Source: Adineta steineri
Taxonomy: Eukaryota > Rotifera > Eurotatoria > Adinetida > Adinetidae
DNA length: 64,000 nt
Reading direction: 5' to 3'
Assembly: GCA_905250115.1 (NCBI GenBank)
Contig: CAJNOI010000145.1
Span: forward strand, 176,912-240,911
The notes under the pieces are model-generated. The model had not been told where the DNA came from, ran no database searches, and saw nothing but the letters and a program-made list of their open reading frames with translations. Below are positions 53,799 to 64,000 of the stretch, in pieces; within the stretch, counting starts at the first letter, position 1, and every line of letters starts with the position of its first letter. A program made the position numbers and the translations under genes.

Positions 53799-54875
53799 AT
53801 GAGCGCATCTATTTCGACTGACACTCAATTTATCGCTGAATTGGTCCTTATTGGACAACAGCTCACACGTTATATCCTTCTGGTTATGATCATTCTCAGT
53901 TTATTTGGCAATATACTAAATATTCTCATTTTTTGTCAACCTAAACTGAGTTCTAACACATGCACTATCTATCTTCTGGCTGCCTCTTGTTTCAATCTAG
54001 TATGGACGGTTGCTGCAGTTTTTTCTCGATTTCTTTCAACATACAATTTGGATTTTTCTGCTCAAATAAGTGGTCTCTGCAAAGTTCGTCATTTTATATT
54101 CTTCAGTTTTTCAAGTGTCTCAGTCTGGATGATGGCTCTGGCTACTTTTGATCGATTTCTAATCAGTAGTCCATTGGTTAAATATCGGCAATTCAGTTCT
54201 TTTCGCAATGCTTATCGAATGATCGGAATTATCATGCTTATCTTATGTGTCAACTATGCGAATCTATTTTATTGTGCCAATATCAAAGGAAAACCTCCAT
54301 CATCATCATGCACATCGATCACAACACAAGCATGTGGTTTTTATAACGAATTATCTCGAATAATGACGGTTGCAATCATTCCTGGATTGATAATATTTAT
54401 ATTTGGTCTCGGTACTATTCGACATTTGAAGAAACTTCGAACTGCTGTTGGAACAACAACAACAGATCGGACGCAATCACAATTTCGAATGCGAAAAACA
54501 GATCGAGAACTCATGCGGGTAATAAATATTAAACAAATATTTCATTTTATTTCTTTTCTTTATTTATAGATGTTAATCGGACAGATAGTTCTAATTTTCG
54601 TCTCGTGGATTCCTCATGCTGCAGAACGCATCTATGTTGTTATCACTTTGAACGAAGTTAAAACTCCACTTCGAACAGCTCAAGACAATTTATGGGATCA
54701 AATAATGTGGATCGAAACAACCTTCGATAGTTCACTGTCGTTCTATGTTTATCTGTTCACAGGTGGAATTCTTTTTCGACAGACACTCCGAAAAATGTTT
54801 CGATGTGCAACAACGACATCCAGAACAACAGCACTCAACGACATGTCTCTTACGCAAGCTCAAACAATAAATTGA
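53799..54875 (+). CDS. Rhodopsin-like 7TM receptor, two exons
   Basis: Exons 53799-54518 and 54570-54875 (51-nt intron, GTAATA...TTATAG, phase 0) give 341 aa. Start chosen at MSASISTDT; the frame extends upstream only through non-ATG codons. TM1 has LFGNILNILIF (GN motif). A Cys precedes TM3 (LCKVRHFIFF) and another lies in ECL2 (SSSCTS, QACGFYN). TM3 ends ALATFDRFLISS, so it keeps a DRF version of DRY. ICL3 is basic and Thr-rich (GTTTTDRTQSQFRMRKTDRELMR). TM6 has FVSWIPHAAERI and the last TM FYVYLFTGGILFRQTLRKMF. The intron sits just before TM6. Likely a peptide or orphan receptor. Confidence 0.86.
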
Positions 54876-55152
54876 TGCTTGATTTTTTGAGGAACAAATC
54901 TGTAATCAAACCAAATTATTATCTAAATGAAACATTGAACGTACTATAATCAATCTATATATTGTCGAAAATCATATTTAGTTTGTATTTTATTTGCATT
55001 AATGTCTGAATTTATTCCCTTAAATATATGTAATACCAGTTATTTATTCAATAAATCATTTGAATGTTGTGACTAGTTCATTATTTTATTGTCAATTTCA
55101 ATTTTATATTTGTCATTCATTTAATCAAATGGTGAGAACATTTTTATTTTAG

Positions 55153-55490
55153 CATGTGTTGTTCGTTATGCAATATCAAATAATCATATTCATATTCGAT
55201 CATTTATTCAATATCGAGTTGCTATCTATATAACAATATGTGTTCCTGTATTTTGGTTATTATTAACAATATATCCATCAAAATTATGTACATTTGAAAA
55301 TGGAAAATGCGCAGGAAAAAATGTTCATCTTTTCTTATATTATCTATCTCTAGTGCTTTTATTGTTAATAATAAAAAATCTAAAATATATTCGTATTCGT
55401 GTTAAACTAACAAAAATTTCTCATTCGATAACACATCGTTTACATAAACATGATAGAGAAACTATGGCAATGTTATTGATTGAGGGATGA
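55153..55490 (+). pseudogene. 7TM receptor fragment (TM4-TM6 start)
   Basis: A single open stretch after TTTTAG reads CVVRYAISNNHIHIRSF, then hydrophobic VAIYITICVPVFWLLLTIYPS (TM4), a cysteine-bearing loop (LCTFENGKC), VHLFLYYLSLVLLLLII (TM5), and a basic loop ending HRLHKHDRETMAMLLIEG before a stop. This matches the middle of rotifer 7TM receptors. The exon with TM1-3 and everything after the TM6 start are absent. A relic of a duplicated receptor gene beside the intact one at 53799-54875, with which it shares no close identity. Confidence 0.65.
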
Positions 55491-55540
55491 GTATCGGTAT
55501 TTCTTATCTTTGCCATCAATACCCACACCCACCCATTTTC
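55481..55540. repeat. Telomere-like tract
   Basis: GAGGGATGAGTATCGG is followed by ATACCCACACCCACCC, a short asymmetric version of the recurrent inverted tract, overlapping the end of the receptor fragment. Confidence 0.4.
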
Positions 55541-55624
55541 ATGCTTTCTTACTGAGAATCAATAAAAAGTCTGAATTTAAATTTATTTAAGAAAAAATAT
55601 CTGTATCAAAAACAAATGAATAGT

Positions 55625-57081
55625 TCATCGACTTTTAACAATAGTAATTTGATCAAGTATAACCATATCAGATACTCGATAATAAGTAAATGTAGCATGA
55701 CTAGGATCAGTAATTGTTAGAAAACCAAATCCCGGATCAGTTGAAAGAAAACAAGAATCATTCGATCTTTGAGATAATTTATCGCTACCTTCAGGACTAC
55801 CAATAGCACCATTGATCAAATAAACTGGACCAATTGGATTGACATATTGTGTTGTATTAACTACACCTAGAAAATATCAAACAAACAAACATATTTTTAA
55901 ATTACATGTTTTTTTTATAGAAACATACCATTAAGACAAATTCGTTCATACCAATGTACATGACCAGCAAGATAAAGATCAACATTATATTGTATTAAAA
56001 GTGATTCAAAAGCTGCTTTACATGAAGGACAATTAATAATTCCATCTTCTTTTATATCAGCTTTCGAGATTGATCCTTTCCATGCTCGATGACATTGAAC
56101 AATAACCCATGGAGTTATAGTACGGTTTACCTTCGATAAATCATTTTTTAACCAATTAACTTGAGTTGTTGTATCAAGAAGATTACCTGATGGTGCCAAT
56201 GGAAAATCTGATTCACATGAAATTGATATAACATGTACAAAACCATAATCAAATGAATACCATGAATTTAAATAACCACCTGATTGTTTACTTGGCATAT
56301 TAAATCGATGACTATAAGGAATTTGATTTTTTTTTGATGATGAACATAATTGATTTAACACAGGAATTTCTGTACAATTTACTTCATGATTACCAACAGC
56401 TGTCATATAAAAGCGTGTACTCGTTATATTCGTCATCATAGATTGACAATAATTAAATGCTCCTTCATATGTAAGAAATAAATCTTCGGGAGAATCATCT
56501 GCATAACATATATCACCATGATGTAAGAAGAAATCAGTTACTGGTAACATTTTTTGTAAAGCTCCTAATGCACGTTCAAATAGACATTTACCATTTAGGA
56601 TATCTTCTACTATACCATCAACACCAAAATCACCATAAGTTATTATATTAATTGCTCGACTTCGACTACCATATACTGGAGCTGATGTAAATGAAAGAAT
56701 ATTTGATGCTGAAACATAGTTTGATTGTTTTATTTGATAATAATAAACTGTAGATGGTTGAAGATTTGTTAATTCTACACTATAAAACCAAGAAGTTTTC
56801 AAAATATGGTTTGTATCATAAACACTTGAATTTCCATTAATTGATGTTAAGTTTAAATTTGTTTTTGATAAACCATAAATAACAGTTGGAGTTGGATTTG
56901 GATTTGAAGTTGTTAATGGACAACTAAAGGATTGCCAACCAACACTAACACCTTGATTACCAGCAAATGCCAAGCGAATTTGATCGGGAACAAGTTTTGC
57001 GAGACAAATAGTCGAATCGAGAGATTTTATTAAAGACATTAAAATAAACACACAAATGAAATGCATTGTTTTCATAGCCAT
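55625..57081 (-). CDS. Purple acid phosphatase (metallophosphoesterase)
   Basis: Exons 55929-57081 and 55625-55866 (62-nt intron, phase 1) give 464 aa. A signal peptide (MAMKTMHFICVFILMSLIKS) predicts secretion or lysosomal targeting. An N-terminal fibronectin-like domain (IRLAFAGNQGVSVGWQSF, LQPSTVYYYQI) precedes the metal-binding phosphatase domain. Conserved blocks: ITYGDFGVDG (GDFG), HHGDICYADD (GDxxY), AVGNHEVN (GNHE), VIVQCHRAW (a VxxHR block) and LAGHVHWYER (GHxHxYER). All five metal-ligand motifs of the family are present. The C-terminal exon has GPVYLINGAIGS, typical of PAP C-termini. The start at the ATG at 57081 (second in-frame candidate, first at a non-ATG codon) is the nearest good one. 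Confidence 0.92.
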
Positions 57082-58167
57082 TTGCAAGTTAGTTTGTTTA
57101 ACGATTGATATTTCTTTTCTGTATAATTATGCGTATATATATATATTAGCATATAAACTTCTATGAGTAATACAATTTAATGGAGGTGTAAAGCATGACG
57201 TGCGTGGTATAAGCAGAAAAAGCGTAGAACATAATCAATATGTATATATAAAAAAAATATATGAATAATTTTGTTCTGTTAAATCACATAATCATACTAT
57301 GTAATCAAATAGTTTGTTTGATGACTAATGACAGGTATAGTAAACATGATAAAACGTTGAATATTGTATAAAATTAGTCATATTGGTTTTGTCATATATG
57401 ACGAAAGAAAAAAGGAAAGAAAAGAACAGATGAAAAAGTTTTATTCTTAAATCAAAAGAAAAGTATTAGCGAAAATAATGCGATAAATTTGTTATTGATC
57501 TGGATAGATTTATCACTTTGACAATGTATGGGACGAATAGAATATCTTATCAGTTCATTGAATCATCAATAAATGTTCTTCAAATGAAAAATATGTTTAT
57601 TAAAACTTTTAAAGTCCGATATTCTGTGATTTTCAATAGTTGAGAAAACATTATTTTATATGACATTAAAGTACATTCATTAGTATTTATTGATCTTTGA
57701 TCGTATGAAAGGCAACAAACTTATTTCACGTCATTTATTATTACAGTTTATTTACTTAAGGAAACAAAATCTATATAATTAGAAAGTAAAAATGTAACAC
57801 ACAGCGAAGAATAGCAAACAAAAAAGAACATTCACTTCTTCTTGTACTATTTTTATTATGACCTTTTGCTTCTTGTAACTGAACGTACCTTTCCAAACTT
57901 TTGATCAATGTGAATTTTTTCGCTTCCTATTAATAAGTTTCTATAGAAACGTACTTTCTTCGTACTTTTTTCTTGACATCAGCGGTTTTTATTTGTGACG
58001 ACAAAATTCTATATAAACGCTCACGTTCTACTGATTTATTATTCATTGGCATCTTTCCATCAGTCTTTTCAAAAAGAATAGTTTTCTTATAATCTATAGT
58101 GCCATGTGTGAATTATATTTATTATTATAGATTTTCTCAAAAAAAATACAAAACAATTATATAAGAT
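57082..58167. other. Intergenic between divergent genes
   Basis: 1.1 kb between the phosphatase (-) and the FABP gene (+). AT-rich; promoters are presumably here. No repeat or RNA gene recognised. Confidence 0.45.
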
Positions 58168-58749
58168 ATGTCCAATAACAAAGGTGTCGAAGCACTCAAA
58201 GGAGTATGGGATCAAGTAAGCTTTTAATTACTTCTCTGGCATGGATCTAATTTTTCTTTTTCTTTAGGTAAACGATGAAAATATGGATGGATTTTTAAAA
58301 GAACTCGGTATTGGAATGGTTAAACGTATGGCAGTTAAAAGCGTCAAGCCCCGTCTTGTTATTAGCGAAAATGGTGGTAAATGGACAATTCGATCCGAAA
58401 GCACACTTAAAACAAAAACAATGGAATTTACACCTGATGTTGAATTTGACGAAACAACAGCTGATGGACGTGAAGTTAAAGTTTGTCTATAACTTCATCA
58501 TTTTTTTTCTTTCTTCATTTTTTTTACTTAATATTTTTAGACAATTGTTCGAGTTAAAGGTAATGCAATGGAACATACAATGCGAGGGAAGGATGGAAAA
58601 GAATGTATAGCTGTTCGTTACATAAATGATCGAGGTCAACAACAAGTTGTAAGTTAAATTTTATTTTTTTATTTTACACATAGTTTTCTTAACAGGATTT
58701 GAAATGCGGTTCGGTACAAGCCCATCGTTGGTTCAAACGTGTCGAATAA
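58168..58749 (+). CDS. Fatty-acid-binding protein (FABP/CRABP family)
   Basis: A cytosolic lipid carrier. Four exons (58168-58215, 58268-58480, 58541-58648, 58696-58749), phase 0 at every join, give 140 aa, the family's usual size and four-exon plan. GVWDQVNDENMDGFLKELGI matches the N-terminal strand and helix (consensus GTWKL-x5-FD-x2-MKALG-G), then RMAVKSVKPRLVI, KWTIRSESTLKT and the hallmark FDETTADGREVK. The C-terminal strand ends CGSVQAHRWFKRVE, which keeps the R-x-(Y/F) carboxylate-binding pattern in changed form (HRWF for R-x-Y). No signal peptide. Ligand specificity cannot be inferred. Confidence 0.93.
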
Positions 58750-59690
58750 TCAACGACATTGATAAAACTATTTTGTCCTGTTCATATGCTTAATTTTTTT
58801 TATGTTTGATCTGTGATATGTAAATCATTTTTCTATATTATTGTTATTTATATCGAAGAAATATCCGCTGACTGTTTCTTAGAGTTCATTATGGCCAGCA
58901 GCAAGTTTATTTGCTCATAACTTTGCTGCTCCAATTCGTGATTCAATTTGAGAAATAGAGAGTAGCGTGTGGGTGAGGGCGAGAAAGAAGTTACTGTGTC
59001 TTCAAACCAACATCCTTCAAGATACTTCGTCGATGTCTTTTACTAATGAAACTTGAACAAACAGTTTTAGTATTCCATTATATAGTAATTACTTCAAAAA
59101 CATGATTGATAAGAAGTAAATTGTACGAAAAAAGAACCGATCAATTGATGAAATTTTGCAATGACTGTTTATTTTGACTCGTATCTGTGTATTTCATGTC
59201 TTTTATATATTACTTTTGAAGTTTTTAGACTTCACTTATCTTTTCTTCCAATTGTATACACTTCCTTGTCATTTATTTACATTTGTATGTTTCAGACTTA
59301 TCATATCATTGACTTTTTTTAATAATAGAATTATTTAGTAAGTCTCTACTTTTATTAGAGAATAGAAGAATAAAATTTATTAACTTTAATAATTATATAT
59401 AAAAAGATTATTATCAAACAACTGATTATTTCTACTTTTAATTGATTTTAAAAAAATATTATTATGATTATTATAGATATTTGACTTCAACGACTTATCT
59501 TTTATCAGAAATGTTTTTCTCGACAAATTTTTTGTTTATAAAATATTAACAATCGTTTATTGAGAACAGAAGAATTTGTATCACATATCGATTTTTTATT
59601 TTCTGATTATGATGATAAAAGTTGAATATTATTACTTTTAATTCAATTTAATTGAATCAATATTTCGATTTGATCGTGCATTGAGAAAAG
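58750..59690. other. Intergenic, mostly featureless
   Basis: AT-rich 0.9 kb. One short tract GTGTGGGTGAGGGCGAG at about 58966-58982 is a one-sided telomere-like motif. Nothing else supported. Confidence 0.45.
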
Positions 59691-59694
59691 GTGA

Positions 59695-60040
59695 ACGTAT
59701 TAAGCCACCAAAAATATTATTAGGAGTTATCTAAACATTTCCTGATCTACTTGGATAATATCCATTTATAACTAACTTGATCATTATAAGGTAATCCATT
59801 AAGAATTTCTAATCCTGAATGGATCATACCTTGATTATTATAAATATTTGCTAAAAGAAAAAGAAAATTTGATAGGAGTATTTTAAAAAATCTATACGAA
59901 CGATAATAATTAGGTTAAAATGAATTCCATAGTTAATTAAATAAATTAAAAGCAATACCACTTTCTGGATATGCTATATAAGTATGCATATTATAATATC
60001 CACTTGCTGAAAATATATTTCTATCTGGTCATATTCCACG
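59695..60040 (-). pseudogene. Decayed coding remnant, unidentified
   Basis: On the minus strand two coding-like stretches read SASGYYNMHTYIAYPESG and (after a TTTTAG) ANIYNNQGMIHSGLEILNG with LPYNDQVSYKWILS, separated by an intron-like gap. Stops interrupt both (one just before PDRN, one after ILS-K). No family recognised. It is probably a broken gene; coding remnants in this area suggest a region losing genes. Confidence 0.35.
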
Positions 60041-60317
60041 ACGTTTGCGACAAGACCGATTTTCAATTTTAATAAAAAGAAATTTCATATTTCAATTAAA
60101 ATTTCTGTTAAAAATAACAGAGATAAATACCAGTTATTCAGAGAATTGATAAAAATTAAATAATATTCGTTTTAAACATTAGTAATCTTTTTTATTTAAT
60201 GATGTTGACGATTTAATAATACTACTGACAATTTCTTTTTCTCTCGTTCTTTTTTTCAATATAGAAATCGTTGCTGGTTTTGTTGTTTCTTTCTCTGTAA
60301 TATGTATATACTAGCAG

Positions 60318-60576
60318 AGGTACCCGCTGCAAAACCCAGGACGATGGTTCCTGAATCAGGATTCCATGAATTTCCGGCAAAATCCCTGAAGAAACTCGCG
60401 ATCTCTGAGTGGAACCCGTCCGAAAAAAAACGGGAATCCGATGGAGAAGTGAGATAACTGTATCCGGCTGTCGGTTTCGGTCCAAGCCAGGTAAATGCGG
60501 TCACCGGATCCGTTCAACCGGAATACCACGGAACAGGTCGTTTCCGTGCCGGATTGTTCGACCAAGGATTCATTTT
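60318..60576. other. GC-rich island of unknown origin
   Basis: About 260 bp far richer in G and C than everything around it, with CGG/CCG-type words (AAACGGGAATCC, TCCGGCTGTCGGTTTCGG, CACCGGATCCG). Short open frames on both strands overlap and have no motif. It interrupts a gene fragment just before its acceptor (TTTTAG at 60571-60576). It could be a mobile-element fragment or foreign DNA. Confidence 0.5.
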
Positions 60577-60968
60577 AGTTGTATTAGACGATATAAAAAA
60601 ATTGACGAATATGAACGTCGTTATTGATTCTAATAATGAATTATTTCACATTGAACAGTAAGTGAGATTATTCAACTAGATAAATATTAATTAGATATTT
60701 TCTTATTAGCGAAGCAGCATTAACATTGGCATTGAATAAAATTATTGATAATCTTCAAAATAATTCGATACAAGGTACACTATACATTGGAAAAAAATTA
60801 ATTGACATGCATATATATTTTTTAATGTTAGGGAAACCTTCAAAATTTGCAACAACAATTAAAATCTTGCACGATTTCAGTCCGAAACAAATCTTTGCTG
60901 AGTATTATTGTTTAAAACGAGAACTTGAATATTTATTTATGTTCGTAATCTTTGTTTTAGATTATTAG
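60577..60968 (+). pseudogene. Gene fragment, unidentified family
   Basis: Two coding stretches join in frame: 60577-60658 (VLDDIKKLTNMNVVIDSNNE) and 60710-60968 (EAALTLALNKIIDNL, GTLYIGKKLIDMHIYFL, FATTIKILHDFSP, LKRELEYLF), over an intron GTAAGT...TTATTAG. At the end, GTAATCTTTGTTTTAG looks like an intron of only 16 nt, after which a shifted frame would read LLAGNINGNHKKRRN and stop. This suggests a broken intron or frameshift. No upstream part is visible past the GC-rich island. Family not recognised; likely a degraded gene. Confidence 0.4.
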
Positions 60969-61290
60969 CTGGTAATATCAATGGAAATCATAAAAAACGA
61001 CGAAATTAACGAAGTTCAGCAAAAAAAATATTGGCATTCATTTTCTTCGTCAAACATATATATTTACGAAAAAATGTGTATATATTTTTGTTATTGGATC
61101 TATATTTTGTGTAAAATTTAGCACTTGTGTAGCAAATAAACTACGACGAAATTGTTTGAAATGTTTTAATTGATAAAAATGACAGAACATTTAGTTGATT
61201 ATGAAAGATACAGTTTTATATAGATTTAACTAAAATTCTGCATAGAAATGATAATATATGGAAACAGATTGAAAAATTAATGTTATTTTT

Positions 61291-61380
61291 CAGGGTGTGA
61301 ATGTGGGTGAGTGTGGTTGTTGGTGAAGGCGTTCAATGAATACTATACGCAGAGTAACACTCACACCCACACCCACCCTA
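61291..61380. repeat. Telomere-like inverted tract beside transposase relic
   Basis: GGGTGTGAATGTGGGTGAGT and TGTGGTTGTTGGTGA form the G-rich half; ACACTCACACCCACACCCACCC forms the C-rich half. It ends right where the transposase-like reading frame begins. Confidence 0.7.
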
Positions 61381-61383
61381 TAT

Positions 61384-62467
61384 CGAAAAAGAAAATCTGA
61401 CTGGATTCATTACTGCTGAAGATATTTGTAACATGGACGAATCACCATTAGCATTTTTTAGTGATCAAGCTAAAAAGTGTGTCAATGATATTGATACAGT
61501 TAATGAAATAAATGGATGTATCAGCAAAAAGGTAATCTACCACATTCTATTCAACTTATTAAATATCTTCTTCGTATAAATTTTCTTTCATTTTAGAAAT
61601 TCTGCACATAAATACTAACTGTTTTTGGTGAAACTCAGCGAACGACACCTGTTTTATTCTTTAAAGGAAAAGGTCACGCTAGTGCTGATGAACGTCAACA
61701 ATACTCAAAGGGTGTACACGTTATATTTTCACCAAAAGCAGTTATTAATGTGCCATCAATGAATACATTTATTACAAAGTGGTGGAAAATGGTAAGAGAA
61801 CACGGCTTAAGTTCAGAAAGAGAATGAAAACATTTTCTACTATAATTCAATCATAGCATGGTTTTTCATTTAAACTCATCATCAGAATAGAATAAAAAAT
61901 ATAATTATCGCCTTAAAGCTCCATAAATATCTTACGAGTTAGTCTTTCACACGAATATTATTTATTTTATAGATCCATGATGATCATCCTAAACTGTTCA
62001 TTACTGATTCAGCTAATTCTCATTTAAAACCAGACATAATTTAAAAATTACGAAAATAAAAGGTTGTTGTATCTGTTATACCCAAAGGATGCACACAATA
62101 TTTGCAAGTTCTTGATACATCTGTTTTTAGTGTATTTAAAAACCAGTATCAAGCAGCTATTGATGAATATATTGATCGTTATGGTTCATTTAGTAAGATG
62201 AAATTGTCAGCTAGAGAACAACAAAGTATATGTGCTCGTTTCACTTGTGCAGCATGACTTCGTACATAAAAAAATGTTGATTTTGAACGTACTTTCTTGG
62301 ATATTGGCATTACATGGGTCGATGAATCTCCTATTACTGTTCGATCTGTACCTGGTTTTGTTTTTGATCCATCAACTGTATCTTCTTCGATTAATAGTAT
62401 TGATGATACTGAACAAGAATTTAATATAAGACTGATGACTCAAAAAGGAAAAATTTGCAAGAATTAG
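61384..62467 (+). pseudogene. pogo/Tigger-type DDE transposase, 5'-truncated and decayed
   Basis: A DDE_1-type transposase relic in three exon-like blocks. Block 1 reads AEDICNMDESPLAFF, with the first catalytic Asp. Block 2 (after TTTTAG near 61596) reads VLFFKGKGHASADERQ and FSPKAVINVPSMN. Block 3 (after TTATAG near 61971) reads FITDSANSHLKPDII, with the second Asp, then SVIPKGCTQYLQVLD and SVFKNQYQAAIDEY. The frame is largely kept, but several in-frame stops interrupt it: one early in block 2, two after PDII, two near TCAA-LRT. The N-terminal DNA-binding half is missing; the coding similarity begins immediately after the telomere-like tract. Not functional as it stands. Confidence 0.75.
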
Positions 62468-62984
62468 GTGTCAACAGCAATAACAAAATGAAACAGCTTA
62501 GTCTTGATCAATTTATTAAAAAGTTAAATTTTAATTGTAGTTCATTTGTTGGTTTTGTCTTTTTGTACTTTTTATTCTATATATGAAATATAATCATGGT
62601 GAACTAATTCCACATAGTCTTTATAAAATGTATCAAGGTTATTTTATCTCTTTATGCACAGGAATTTATATTAGAATATTAATTATAATACAAGGTCTTC
62701 ATAATACAACAGCCGCTTTAAAATTTTGTACGCTAAAACATAATAGAAGACCCTTAACCTTTTGATATGAGAGGGGGGAGGGCGTTTCGTAATAATATGC
62801 AAAGTGCTACAACTCCGATGCAATTGATCGCATTATACAATCTACCTGAACGCAATACTACAACAAACTAATATTTAAATCTTCTTTGAGACGCAAAGTT
62901 TTATTCTTTCAGTTTTCTGCACATGAGATATAAAAAATGAACAAATAGTCGCATAGTTTTTGGAACTGTCAGAGATCTTCTGCT
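62468..62984. other. Intergenic, nothing supportable
   Basis: Region between the transposase relic and the coiled-coil gene; a GGGGGGAGGG run lies near 62773. No gene seen. Confidence 0.4.
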
Positions 62985-63815
62985 TTAATTTTTCTCTACT
63001 CCAACCCAATTTAACTCCCACTTTCGGACTGCCATCGTCACCATAGTTTGCTCTTTCGGTTCGAAGAAGCCATCCCATGTCATATAAAGGTAAACATCGA
63101 AGCCGGACTTGCTCTCTGCATAGATTGATGTCATTCCAGTGGCTTTCCAGTAAGGTTCTATACCACTGAGACTTACAAAGTAAACAGGCACAGTCCGGAA
63201 CCGACAGTGAGACGTGTCAACATGGACGGTGATACCATAGCGACTGTCACTATAAGATTTCCACTGCGTGTGATTGGTTCGACCTTGACAAAGCTGAGGT
63301 TGTCGTGCGAGGATGTCTTTCTGGAGTTGATTGTTTTTCTCCTCGAGTGTGTTTACCTTTGTTAGCGGCATCTCCGAAGTTTCTTTCTGTTGACTAAGCT
63401 GTGCTTCTTGTGCTTGCGAAGTCTGCTTGAGTTCATTGTTCTCTTCCTCGAGTTCGTTCAGCTTCGTTACCTGCATCTCCGAAGTTTCTTTCTGCTGATT
63501 AACCTTTTGATTCAGGTTATCGAGCTGTAGTTCCTGTGCTTGTGAAGTCTGCTTGAGTTCATTGTTCTCTTCCTCAAGTGCATTCAGTTCAGTTATCAGC
63601 GTTTCCGAAGTTTCTTTCTGTTGACCAAGCTGTATTTCCTGTGCTTACGATGCCTGCTTGAGTTCGTTGATTACCTTCCACACGTTTCCGTCATTAGATA
63701 TCCAGCCAGAGAGACCAAACCTGGTATATCCACTACCCTCGTTGATGCTCGGCGTTGCGAGTCCATGACAAGTAACGATAAAACACAAAGTAAAGTGTAC
63801 GAGAAAGAGATGCAT
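62985..63815 (-). pseudogene. Secreted coiled-coil protein with in-frame stop
   Basis: Reads from ATG at 63815 as one frame of 276 codons broken once, at 63645-63647 (TAA). A signal peptide MHLFLVHFTLCFIVTCHGLA is followed by a short Gly/Ser region and then heptad-like repeats in three similar copies (ALEEENNELKQTSQAQEL, ELEEENNELKQTSQAQEA). The C-terminal domain of about 100 aa (GITVHVDTSHCRFRTVPVYF, GMTSIYAESKSGFDVYLYM) is of a type found in several secreted rotifer and microbial eukaryote proteins; its function is unknown. In repeat copies the codon at the stop is CAA (Gln), so TAA is a single C-to-T change. It is a pseudogene, a null allele or a sequencing error. Confidence 0.75.
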
Positions 63816-64000
63816 TTTTGAGAGTGTGGAATGGATGGTGATAATTGCTCTTAAATACTTTTCAATAAGGCAGTCATCGCGCATGTTTGCTGAAGGATTT
63901 ATGACGCATATCATTCGATTTTTGTTTCGATATGCTAAGCCCTTGGGTGTCATGTTTCATGCGTATTTTTCCGAGAAAACGTGAAGAACCTTGAGATTAG

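Noticed and set aside
60409..60627. 72-aa frame across the GC-rich island
   Set aside because: Overlapping frames are open on both strands, there is no motif, and it runs through the probable acceptor of the next fragment.
1..64000. CRISPR arrays, bacterial operons or phage features
   Set aside because: No spaced direct repeats were found. Introns, LRR exons and eukaryotic domains dominate; the LRR exon periodicity is not a CRISPR array.

Overview
The window looks like the nuclear genome of a bdelloid rotifer (Adineta/Rotaria-like). This is inferred from gene content, not from a search. The DNA is AT-rich, genes are mostly compact, and many introns are only 50-60 bp with GT-AG ends. Clues include ADP-ribosyltransferase-TPR genes, many rhodopsin-like 7TM receptors, an ionotropic glutamate receptor with a GYG pore motif, a GH37 trehalase, intronless bacterial-looking secreted enzymes, and scattered TGTGGG/CCCACA tracts (TGTGGG is the bdelloid telomere repeat).

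Layout. 0-5 kb: a tandem duplication carrying two small two-TM protein genes, then a three-exon MDR-type quinone oxidoreductase (-). 5.6-8.8 kb: a 57-aa Cys/His-rich protein, a pair of inverted tRNA-Arg(ACG)-like genes and a one-exon 7TM receptor. 10.2-17.3 kb: one F-box/LRR gene (-) of about 32 exons in which nearly every LRR is its own phase-0 exon of about 84 nt; one intron holds an ~860-bp foldback element. 18.9-25.2 kb: 7TM receptor, ART-TPR gene (+), cytochrome P450 (-). 25.5-28.1 kb: iGluR (-). 29.3-39.1 kb: a direct segmental duplication, each copy with a small secreted Cys-rich gene, flanking a 1515-aa LDLa/EGF/7TM receptor. 39.9-40.6 kb: a second foldback element. 41.4-47.1 kb: 7TM receptor, secreted beta-helix protein, trehalase.

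47.9-50.45 kb (-) is the most unusual locus. Four exons whose phases agree join an ER-shaping REEP/TB2-DP1/HVA22-like membrane domain to an ADP-ribosyltransferase domain and a TPR array. 51.3-58.8 kb: a PC-esterase-like gene lacking the expected serine, a truncated U-box, a 7TM receptor and a receptor fragment, a purple acid phosphatase and a fatty-acid-binding protein. 58.8-64 kb is decayed: gene fragments, a GC-rich island, a 5'-truncated pogo/Tigger-type transposase pseudogene beside a telomere-like hairpin, and a secreted coiled-coil gene with an in-frame stop.

There is no operon logic. The genes are independent eukaryotic units mixed with duplicates, decaying copies and small foldback repeats. 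Exon limits were read by eye from splice sites, frame and conserved motifs, with no transcript evidence.
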